DNA of 17,036 nt from Candidatus Neomarinimicrobiota bacterium (GTDB taxonomy: Bacteria > Fidelibacterota > UBA2242 > B5-G15), in contig JACDNV010000028.1 in assembly GCA_017656425.1 (NCBI GenBank), forward strand, positions 1-17,036. The letters are read 5' to 3'. The notes under the pieces are model-generated. The model had not been told where the DNA came from. It saw only the letters and a list, made by a program, of their open reading frames with translations, and made no database searches. This document shows, piece by piece, positions 7,931 to 16,500 of this stretch (the stretch's first letter is position 1; the number at the start of each line of letters is the position of its first letter). Both the position numbers and the translations under genes were made by a program.

Positions 7931-10900
7931 ATGAAAAGTTTATTTAAGGTAGTATTATTTTCTTTTGTCTTTTTAATATTTAGTTATGCTTACGGGACGG
8001 TGACGGAGGTGGAAGCAGGTATTGGTACTTTGGAACAGGCGATTGAAAATGCCCAACCAGGTGATACTATAGTACTAATTACCAGTGGAGGTAAATATCT
8101 TGATACGACACAAGTAGTAATTGATAAGGATCTGGTAATTATGGGAGCTGAGGGTCTTGCTAATAAACCGATAATTGAATATGTTGGAGAAAGCACTTCT
8201 GCGTATATCTTCAAAGTAGTAGGTTCACCGAAAGTTACATTGGTTAATTTAGAAATCAATGGAGATGGTACTGCAGATGGAGCAGCAGGTAAGGCGAAAT
8301 ATGCTTTAAGATTGGATAATGAAGATCCAAATGGCAGTATGATAGTTAAGGTGTATGATTGTATAATGCATGACTTTAAAGAGAAGATTATCAAGCCTTA
8401 TGGAAATTGTGGTATTGATTCATTAATTGTGAAAAATAGTATTTTTTACAACGGTGCTAAAGAAGGAATAACATTGTATTCGGGCTCGTCAAGTGATCCA
8501 GCTGTTGTACTCGATTATGCGGAGATAACTAATTGTACTTTCTATAATTTTGCAAGAGAAGCCATTAAGGGCGATACCTATACTGATGCGAAAGTAAGAA
8601 TTAATCATTGTACGATTTATAACTGTGGTGGGACTAGTAAATCTATGATGTATTTTGATGATATGGCTGATGTAGAGGTTAAAAATTCGCTTTTTGTAGG
8701 TAATAGTTACGATGATTATTTTGCGCGTTTTGAATCAGAGGAAAGTATTTTTAAATACAATGGTGTGTGGGATGTCTTTAATCCGAAAGTACAAGATGCC
8801 ACTGTCACTGATACTTTTCATTTAGATCCTCTTTTCCAGGATCCTGACAATGGTAATTTTTATTTAGCTGAGAACTCACCCGCTCGAGGAAAAGCTGATG
8901 ATGGTCATGCTTTGGGAGATTTGAGATGGGAGGAAGTGCCCGGTAAGTATATTTTATCCGTTGTTATTGAAGGAGAAGGTAGCTATGAATTGTATCCTCC
9001 TGGTGGTGTGTATGACCCTGGTACAGAGGTAACCATAACAGCTATACCTGAGACCGGGTGGAAAATAGATCATTGGGAACCTTCTAATTTTCCGCCTGAT
9101 GGTGAGACGATGACAGTTACAATGGATGGAAATAAAACTGTGGTAATTGTTTTTGCACCAATGGTGGAAGAATTATCTTATGAAGTTGTGGGAATCGGTC
9201 ATTTGGAATTCGATCCTGCACCAATTGATACAACAGAAACGGGGTTTTTGTTCAAACAATATAGTGATGTCCAAATAACTGCTGTGTCAGATACAACCTC
9301 TATGGCATTCAAAGAGTGGCAGGGAGATGTTACATCCACTGATAATCCAATTACGGTGTCTATGGATTCCAGTATTTTCCTATTAGCAGTCTTTGAGCCG
9401 GTTGTTCCACAGTGTTCATTGAATGTAGAAATAGCTGGATTAGGTAATGTGATTCAAGTACCAGAACCATATGGATTTTATGAGTCTTATGACAAAGGTA
9501 CCGAAGTAATGTTAGTTGCAGAACCATTTATTGGATGGAAATTTGATGGGTGGTCGGGAGATACGACTTCTACTGAGGATACGATTGTTGTCACCCTGGA
9601 TTCGACTGTAGATATTGTAGCGAATTTTAGCGAAATACAGGTTGCAGGAGGCAGGATTGAAATAGAAGCCGATGAAACAGTTAATACATTGTATTGGGCA
9701 ATAGAGTATGTTAGAAATACTAGCGTCGATACCATTGTGCTGGCTACAGATGGTGGTGTATATGAAGCGGATGAGTTTATTAATGTAAATACGAATGTAA
9801 CTATAATGGCAAAAAAAGGATTGGCGAAAAAGCCTATAATAAAGGGCAATCCAGATCCAAGTTATTCATCGGGTATATTCCAGATAAAAGTGGGTGAAGA
9901 GCAACCGATCAGGTTTTCACTTATTGGTGTAGAGGCGTATGGAGCAAAATATACAGTAAGAACTGATGATGATACAGTAAGGGCGATAATAAAAGTAGAT
10001 AGTTGTTACTTCCATGATGCAGGTGAAGTATTGGTAAAGGTATATCCAAAATCGTTTGTGGATAGTTTAATAATTACTAATACAAAATTCAGAAATAGTG
10101 GGAAAGAAGGTATTTATTTGAAAGAACCGAACACTATAGGATATCTAAATGTTGAAAATTGTACTTTTATCCACATTGCGAGAGAAGCAATAAGAGTAAG
10201 AGATAATGATGATATGACAATTTTCATTAATCACTGTACTTTTGATTCTATAGACTATGATAAAGACTATAGGATGATATATCCAGAAGGTGTAAATAAT
10301 GTTACAATAAGGAATTGTATTTTTGCAAATCAGCTTGGTTCGAATGATGAGGTATTTAAACTATATGGTGAATCGGTTGCCGATCATATATTGTTGTGGA
10401 ATACAGCTACTGAGATAGAGCGAGAAGGAGAAGCGTGGATAGATGAGGAAACTATATGGAGTTTTGATCCAAAATTTGTAGATCCATCTACTGACGATTA
10501 CACTTTGTCTGCAGAGTCTCATGCTTATGATATAGCGAGTGATGGATTGGCCTTGGGTGATCTTAATTGGGCAACAGAAGAGCCTATACATGTATTTTTA
10601 ACTGTAGAAATACAGGGAAATGGTAAGGTAAGTATGGAGCCTCCTCCAGTTGGTTTAAGCTACGATCCAGGTACATCGGTAACGCTAGTTGCTGATCCCG
10701 ATAGTGGATGGGTATTCAAAAGTTGGGAAGGTGACATTACTGGATCTGATAATCCTATCAGTGTAGAAATTAATGATGATATGCATGTTGTAGCAGTTTT
10801 TGAAGTTAAAACCGGGATTTCTGAAGAGGCAATTCCTGCTGAATATGAACTATCACAGAATTATCCAAATCCTTTTAATGCGAGTACGGTTATAAAGTTT

Positions 10901-11101
10901 GCTATTAAAGAGGAAGGACATACCACATTGTCCATTTATGACTTAATGGGAAGGGAAGTTATGCGATTGATTGATGAGGTCAAGAAGCCCGGCTATTATC
11001 AGGTATATTTTAATGCAAGTAAACTGCCATCCGGTGTATATTTCTATAGGTTAGAATCGGGTGATTTTGTTAGTATAAAGAAAATGTTGTTAGTGAAATA
11101 A
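7931..11101 (+). CDS. Large secreted protein with two beta-helix modules, four InlB-type B-repeats and a T9SS tail
   Basis: 1056 aa. ATG follows GGAGG (7921-7925) by 5 nt. Signal peptide about 1-22 ('FSYAYG'). Order: beta-helix 1 (about 23-335; 'NAQPGDTIVL', 'GLANKPII', 'INHCTIYNC', closing 'DPLFQDPDNGNF...ALGDLRW'); three divergent InlB B-repeat-like domains (about 340-410, 414-490, 495-567; 'YDPGTEVTITAIPETGWKI'-type); beta-helix 2 (about 571-882; 'VDTIVLATDGGVY', 'GLAKKPII', 'INHCTFDS', 'ALGDLNW'); a fourth B-repeat (about 886-958; 'YDPGTSVTLVADPDSGW'); type A sorting domain (971-1056, 'LSQNYPNPFNASTVIKF'). The two helices align cap to tail, so the protein arose by internal duplication of a helix-plus-B-repeat unit. 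No PL6 catalytic Lys/Arg motif is visible in either helix. Likely role: cell-surface glycan binding or scaffolding; an unknown catalytic activity cannot be excluded. It is first in the second operon, ahead of two lyases. Confidence 0.85.
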   Translation: MKSLFKVVLFSFVFLIFSYAYGTVTEVEAGIGTLEQAIENAQPGDTIVLITSGGKYLDTTQVVIDKDLVIMGAEGLANKPIIEYVGESTSAYIFKVVGSPKVTLVNLEINGDGTADGAAGKAKYALRLDNEDPNGSMIVKVYDCIMHDFKEKIIKPYGNCGIDSLIVKNSIFYNGAKEGITLYSGSSSDPAVVLDYAEITNCTFYNFAREAIKGDTYTDAKVRINHCTIYNCGGTSKSMMYFDDMADVEVKNSLFVGNSYDDYFARFESEESIFKYNGVWDVFNPKVQDATVTDTFHLDPLFQDPDNGNFYLAENSPARGKADDGHALGDLRWEEVPGKYILSVVIEGEGSYELYPPGGVYDPGTEVTITAIPETGWKIDHWEPSNFPPDGETMTVTMDGNKTVVIVFAPMVEELSYEVVGIGHLEFDPAPIDTTETGFLFKQYSDVQITAVSDTTSMAFKEWQGDVTSTDNPITVSMDSSIFLLAVFEPVVPQCSLNVEIAGLGNVIQVPEPYGFYESYDKGTEVMLVAEPFIGWKFDGWSGDTTSTEDTIVVTLDSTVDIVANFSEIQVAGGRIEIEADETVNTLYWAIEYVRNTSVDTIVLATDGGVYEADEFINVNTNVTIMAKKGLAKKPIIKGNPDPSYSSGIFQIKVGEEQPIRFSLIGVEAYGAKYTVRTDDDTVRAIIKVDSCYFHDAGEVLVKVYPKSFVDSLIITNTKFRNSGKEGIYLKEPNTIGYLNVENCTFIHIAREAIRVRDNDDMTIFINHCTFDSIDYDKDYRMIYPEGVNNVTIRNCIFANQLGSNDEVFKLYGESVADHILLWNTATEIEREGEAWIDEETIWSFDPKFVDPSTDDYTLSAESHAYDIASDGLALGDLNWATEEPIHVFLTVEIQGNGKVSMEPPPVGLSYDPGTSVTLVADPDSGWVFKSWEGDITGSDNPISVEINDDMHVVAVFEVKTGISEEAIPAEYELSQNYPNPFNASTVIKFAIKEEGHTTLSIYDLMGREVMRLIDEVKKPGYYQVYFNASKLPSGVYFYRLESGDFVSIKKMLLVK

Positions 11102-11102
11102 T

Positions 11103-11107
11103 GAGGG
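11103..11107 (+). promoter_or_regulatory. Ribosome binding site that decides the start of the lyase gene
   Basis: GAGGG directly abuts ATG 11108, which is too close to serve it, but is 9 nt from in-frame GTG 11117. The GTG start also gives a better signal peptide beginning 'MKRKVLNL'. It lies just after the upstream stop codon (11099-11101), so translational coupling is likely. Confidence 0.55.
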
Positions 11108-11116
11108 ATGCGCTAC

Positions 11117-13483
11117 GTGAAAAGAAAAGTTTTGAACTTAAAAACAGGCCTGTTTTTTAAGACAGGCCTGTTTTTTATCATATTTTTTATAGGTATTTCT
11201 AATTGTGTGAAAAAGGATAGTTGGATCAGTGGTGATATTAAGGGCGTTAGTTATAGTAATATACCACGTGATAGATTATTATCTGATGGTGAGCTTGTGC
11301 GATATATCAACATTGGGAAAGGTGTTCTTCCTGGATATTACGAAAAGCTTGAAATAGGTGATACATTTGGGGCTCTGAAAATATTTGGTGAATATATAAA
11401 AGAAAGAAAGGTACCTCGCTATTTTTTTGATAAGGATAATATTGACAAAAAGATAGAGTATTACAAGAAAAATTATCGTGCAGCATTGTATTATCATAAG
11501 ATGCGAGCAGATGCATTTATTAATACATTTGGAGTAGACCTATTCTGGAAATTGCCAGCGAGGGACCTTTTAGGAAGGGATTATACACCTAACACTATAA
11601 GGTTGGTTGCCAGGCAGCAAAACTCGATTGATATGGCGTTGGCATATCATATAAATAGGGAAATAGACTATTATTACAAATTTATTAGTATGGTAAAAGA
11701 TTTTGTATCTGATTTAGAATCTGGAAATGTTGAGACTGGTGCGAATAGTATTTTTGAAAGATTTTATGCTGGGATACGAATTAGAAACTGGTTATTTAGT
11801 TATTATATGTTTTCTGATCTACTATCTCCGGAAGATCATATTTTATTTTTGAAGGTATTTTTATTACATGCTGCCAATTTATATGATACATGCCGTAAAT
11901 TTCACTGGGGTAATCACCAATTGCATGGTCTTGAAGGTTTGTTTGAAATTACCACTATGTTTCCTGAACTGACTCCTATGCGGGATTGGAATAGAGTAGC
12001 GATAGACTTAATTATAGAACATATAAAGAGAGAAATTAAAGAAGATGGTTTTCATCATGAGAGAGCTTCCCATTATTATAGAAAGGATTTAAAGAATTAT
12101 ATACGAGTGTTCCTCTTGGCGAGGAGAAATGATATTAATATGGGGGATCTTTTTTATAAGAAATTCAGGAATATGTTTGAAGCTGCTATGAAAATAATAA
12201 TGCCCAATGGTAGATTGCCCGTGCTACAGGATGAGCAGGAGATAGATGTTAACGATGGAATATATTTTGACAAAAATCGAAAAGCGTATTTTATGGATAA
12301 CAATATAGCAGAGTTGCATGATCCTCCTATTTCGAGCATGTTAGCGGTGGGTGCGTATATTTTCAAAGATTCAACCTATCGGTACTATAGTGATAATGTA
12401 TTTCCTATGGAGTTTTATTGGTATTTTAATGATGTAGCGCTCAATGAGAGGTATTTAGATATAGGCGTAAAAAAACCAAAGTATACGTCTGTGGCTTTGA
12501 AGAGTAGCGGTTATTATGTGATGCGTAGCGGATTGAAACCAACTGATAATTATATGATTATAGATGCTGGGTTAGCTAAAGATAAGCCTGATCATACACA
12601 TGGTGGGCAATTAGGGGTTATTCTTTTTGGTAAAGGATTAACTTTATTGCCTAATTATAAAGTAAAGTATGGTGACCCATCATTTAAGTCAATGAAAAAT
12701 TCATTTTTTAAAAATGTGGCATTGTGTGATTATATACCACTGGCTGATGGTTGGATAAGTAATAAGGCAAGAACGGGATTTGGAAAATGGAGCAGATTAG
12801 CAGATGTGGATGTAATTGATTGGATAACAACGGATAATTATGATTATTTTGCTGGTACTCACCATGCCTATGATTCAATTGGTGTAAAGTATATCCGTGA
12901 AATAATATTTTTTAAGCCAAAATGTTGGGTGATAATAGATAGGTTTAAATCAAATGATTTTCATAATTATGTACAAATTTGGCAAGGGGAGTATAATAAA
13001 ATTGATTATGATTATAATAAGATTGTTATGATGAAATCTCCTATTAAGTTTACAATACAGCAAGCTGACCCATCAAAGATGTTTATTCATCAGTATGAAG
13101 ATTTTGGTAAAGAATATGTGATTTTCGAGAAAAAAGGTAAGTGTAGTTGTGATTTTATAACGGTTTTATATCCTGAACTAATAGCAGTTGATAGAGACTT
13201 TGGGGTTAAGTATTTTGAATATAAGGATTATGATTTAACCACAATAACTGTAAATGAATACACATTTCATTTGTATAGACGAAAGAATTATGTAAAGGAC
13301 GATTTCGTCGAGACTGATGCTAGATTGGTTTTAATATCGAAAAGGCATGGTAAACCATATAGTGTAATGATGTATGATGGATCGAAAATTTCATACGATA
13401 AGCTTAATTATAGGTTCAAAAGTAATAAGACGGTAACATTCAATAATATTAATAATAATTGGAGTATTCTAGAAATTAATTAG
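11117..13483 (+). CDS. Heparinase II/III-type polysaccharide lyase, probable lipoprotein
   Basis: 788 aa from GTG 11117 (ATG 11108 would add three residues). The N-terminus has basic residues, a hydrophobic stretch and a lipobox-like 'GISNC' with C30, suggesting a lipoprotein; Asn at -1 is unusual. Residues about 60-360 are the alpha-helical toroid: 'GDTFGALKIFGEYIKERKVP' resembles the Hepar_II_III_N segment; 'WGNHQLHGLEGLFEI' supplies the Asn-His pair (N266, H267); 'EDGFHHERASHYY' supplies E315, R316 and Tyr 320/321. The C-terminal beta-sandwich (about 455-788) carries 'PDHTHGGQLGV' with H493/H495. These match the Asn/His/Tyr/His active-site set of the heparinase II/III clan (PL12, PL15, PL17, PL21), which cleaves uronic acid polymers by beta-elimination. 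I cannot separate the families by eye; PL17-like alginate oligosaccharide lyase is likely from the PL6 neighbour. There is no T9SS tail, unlike its neighbours. The 5' end contains the tandem repeat described separately. Confidence 0.85.
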   Translation: MKRKVLNLKTGLFFKTGLFFIIFFIGISNCVKKDSWISGDIKGVSYSNIPRDRLLSDGELVRYINIGKGVLPGYYEKLEIGDTFGALKIFGEYIKERKVPRYFFDKDNIDKKIEYYKKNYRAALYYHKMRADAFINTFGVDLFWKLPARDLLGRDYTPNTIRLVARQQNSIDMALAYHINREIDYYYKFISMVKDFVSDLESGNVETGANSIFERFYAGIRIRNWLFSYYMFSDLLSPEDHILFLKVFLLHAANLYDTCRKFHWGNHQLHGLEGLFEITTMFPELTPMRDWNRVAIDLIIEHIKREIKEDGFHHERASHYYRKDLKNYIRVFLLARRNDINMGDLFYKKFRNMFEAAMKIIMPNGRLPVLQDEQEIDVNDGIYFDKNRKAYFMDNNIAELHDPPISSMLAVGAYIFKDSTYRYYSDNVFPMEFYWYFNDVALNERYLDIGVKKPKYTSVALKSSGYYVMRSGLKPTDNYMIIDAGLAKDKPDHTHGGQLGVILFGKGLTLLPNYKVKYGDPSFKSMKNSFFKNVALCDYIPLADGWISNKARTGFGKWSRLADVDVIDWITTDNYDYFAGTHHAYDSIGVKYIREIIFFKPKCWVIIDRFKSNDFHNYVQIWQGEYNKIDYDYNKIVMMKSPIKFTIQQADPSKMFIHQYEDFGKEYVIFEKKGKCSCDFITVLYPELIAVDRDFGVKYFEYKDYDLTTITVNEYTFHLYRRKNYVKDDFVETDARLVLISKRHGKPYSVMMYDGSKISYDKLNYRFKSNKTVTFNNINNNWSILEIN
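11140..11176 (+). terminator. Terminator-like hairpin inside the 5' end of the lyase gene
   Basis: AAAAACAGGCCTGT (11140-11153) pairs perfectly with ACAGGCCTGTTTTT (11162-11175), giving a 14-bp stem with an 8-nt loop (11154-11161) and ending in a run of six T (11171-11176). It is 38 nt after the stop of the upstream gene and within the lyase signal-peptide codons. It could end transcription of the upstream gene, act as an attenuator relieved by ribosomes translating the lyase leader, or be a coincidence of the duplicated palindrome. The T run is largely consumed in pairing, as in A-tract/T-tract terminators. Confidence 0.55.
11141..11176 (+). repeat. 18-bp tandem duplication encoding KTGLFF twice
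   Basis: Two adjacent in-frame 18-bp units (11141-11158 and 11159-11176) differ at one base (third base of the Lys codon, A versus G). Each contains the palindrome ACAGGCCTGT and encodes Lys-Thr-Gly-Leu-Phe-Phe. Together they form most of the hydrophobic part of the lyase signal peptide. Confidence 0.92.
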
Positions 13484-13517
13484 GTGTTAAATCGTTATTA
13501 TTTCTGGTTCATTGTAT

Positions 13518-13522
13518 GGAGG
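13518..13522 (+). promoter_or_regulatory. Ribosome binding site that decides the start of the PL6 gene
   Basis: GGAGG lies 8 nt before ATG 13531. An upstream in-frame ATG at 13516 overlaps this site and would have no ribosome binding site of its own, so 13531 is the better start. The gap to the previous stop (48 nt) shows no terminator or promoter. Confidence 0.75.
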
Positions 13523-13530
13523 TTAGCAAA

Positions 13531-16500
13531 ATGAAAAAGTTAGATTTGTTGTTTTTGATTTTAAGTTGCTTTTTCCTTAGCAATGTTGTAGGTGAGGGGA
13601 TCATAGTTAATAATTTGAGGGACTTTGAAAGTGAGATAAGTAATGCTTCGCCGGGTGATACAATTGTGTTAGAGAATGGGGTATACGATGTATCCGAAGG
13701 TCCTATATATATATCATATATAAATGGTGAGGAGTCAAATCCAATAGTAATAAAATCAGAAAGTGTTTTGGGAGTAGAAATTACCGGCGAGTATTCATTC
13801 TATGTTAAAAACAGTTCCCATGTGGAAATAAATGGATTCAAAATAACTCAAAAAGTTAAATCAAATTGTTTTAAGATTGAAAGTTCTAATAATATTAGAG
13901 TTACAAATTGCTATTTTGATCCTCATGAGGATGGGAGTAAGAGTTATTGGTTATATGTAACAGGAGAGTCTAAGTATATAAGGATAGATCATAATGAATT
14001 TAATACAAAGTATGATGAAGGGTGTTTCATAGTTGTATATGGACCATCAGATGGTATCAGCCAATATGTAACAATAGATCATAATTACTTTAAAGGGCAT
14101 TATTTTACTGGTTCTAATGGAGGAGAGGCAATTAGGTATGGTGACAGTAAAAGGCAGAATTATCCTTCACATGCTGTAATAGAGTATAATCTTTTTGAGG
14201 ACTGTAATGGAGATCCAGAAGTGATTTCTGTTAAAAGTACGAATCTGACAGTACGTTGGAATACACTAAGAGAATGTAATGGTTCAATGGTGTTGAGACA
14301 TGGGGATAGTTGTAATGTGTATGGTAATTTTATAATGAATGGACATGGAGGTATACGGTTTTATGGAGATAATCAAAAGATAATAGGAAACTATATCTTT
14401 GATTGCGATGATATCGGAAGGGATGGGTCCCAATCAGATGTCTTAGCAGCAATAGCAATTGGTGCTGGGGATAAAGATGATTTAGAGAATGGTCAGAATA
14501 CATATGATAGACCGGAGGACTGTATTGTAGCGTATAACACTCTTTACATGAACAAAGGTAAAAACATAGCAGTGGGTGTATTAGGTTCAACGTCTTATCC
14601 CCCCAAAAATGTACAAGTTATTAATAATGTAGTTGTGAGTAATAACAATAAATGTCTTGAGATTTTAAAAAATCCAATAAACTTAACATTTTGTAGTAAT
14701 ATTTTTTATGGTAGTACATCTCATGGAGATATTGATACTGGGTTTACATGGGTAGATCCTATGGGTGTTTTGGATGAGATGGGAGTCTATCATGTAAAGG
14801 AAGGTAGTCCTGTTATTGATAATGCAGTTACTGTAGATGGGCTTGGCTTTTATGATATAGATATTGATGGACAACATAGAGATGCTAGTTATGACATAGG
14901 AGCGGACGAGTTTAGTGGTACTCCAGTAGTAATAAGGCCATTAATGCCGTGGGATGTGGGTCCCCAGAAGGAAAAAATTTGTAGATCTGTTGAAGATATA
15001 TTGAACGCTTTAAAAAATGCTTCACCTGGGGATAAGATACTTGTAGAACCGGGTGAGTATATCTCCGATGGATTTAATTCTGGACACGAGGAAGCCTATT
15101 ACTATAGTAATATTGATGGATTAGAGGATAAACCAATAATATTTGCATGTACGGACACCGATACATATGCTGCACTAAAAGGTACAAACATAGAGGAGAG
15201 AAATGTTCTATACATAACTGGAGATTACTGGCATATAGGTGGGTTGGATATTAGTGGTGGTTTGAGAGGGGTGGTGTTAGATAATGCAAATAATGTCATT
15301 TTAGAAAATTTGAAAGTTCATGATGTAGGGCAGGAGGGTATTCATATTAGGGATGGTAGTTCGTTTGATATTGTAAGAAACTGTAGGATATACGATACTG
15401 GTCTCAAAATACCTGGATACGGGGAAGGTATATATGTTGGTTCTGCTGTCAATCATTGGGATGAATTCGATGAAAGGCATTATTTTGTATTAATTTCTAA
15501 CTGTATAATAGGTCCAGGAGTGACGGCTGAACATGTAGATATAAAAGAAGGAACATGGGGAACAATAGTAGAGAACTGTACATTCTATGGAGAAGGTATT
15601 ACTGGAGAGAATTATGGAGATAGTTTCATGGATGTTAAGGGAAATTATTCTATAATAAAAGATAATGTTGGATATTCACAAAATAATTCAATTATTGAGG
15701 ATGCTTTTCAGGTGCATTTAAAAGAGTCAGTGTGGGGAAGAAACAATATATTTTATGGTAATACTTTATATCTTGATTTTCCAGAGCAATATGTCGTGGA
15801 TGTTTCATCTGGAGCTTCAGCAGTAGTAAAGGATAATGTCCGTATACCACCTGGCAATATGTATAAAGGGAACTACGAAGTAGTAGATGAATTGCCCCCC
15901 ATTGTAACTATAGCAAGCCCTGAGGATGAGTCTGTATTTGATCCGGGTACACAAATTGAAGTAGAAGCGTTAGCATATGACGCAGATGGGAGTATTGACA
16001 AGGTGGAATTTTTTGTAGATGGTGAAAAGATAGCCGTTGACTATTATCCTCCATATGAGGCGAAAATTGAAAGTATGCCAGCAAAAGAGATAAAGTTATG
16101 GGCAGTTGCAACTGATAATAATTCAAATGTGAGTGTTTCTGATACTGTATTAATTATGTGTTCGACGATTTTTAAGATTCCTATACAGAATATTGTTGAT
16201 ATAGAAACTGATGAGAATAATGAGCGTAATGCAGTTGATGGAGATTATGAGACATATTGGAGTGTATATGGAGAGAATGGTTGGTTGTGGATTAAGTTTG
16301 ATGATATTTATGAGGTTGACTATATGAAGATATATTTCTATAAGGGAGATGAGAGGGAGTATTATTTTAGTATTTACTCATCATTAGATGGCTTTAACTG
16401 GGAATTAATTAAAAAAGATACCAGTGATAAAAAGGAAGGTTTCCAAACTTTTAATCTACCAAATACTAACGCTATGTACTTTAAATATGTAGGTAATGGA

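Noticed and set aside
7990-8394. Antisense open frame of 134 codons
   Set aside because: It lies wholly inside the beta-helix 1 coding sequence, has no recognisable motif and is a shadow of the real gene. The same holds for the other minus-strand open frames inside genes.
11101-11160. Short frame from ATG 11101 overlapping the upstream stop (a leader peptide)
   Set aside because: It ends after 19 codons and lacks its own ribosome binding site. It would run through the first half of the hairpin, so a leader-peptide role is conceivable, but nothing else supports it.
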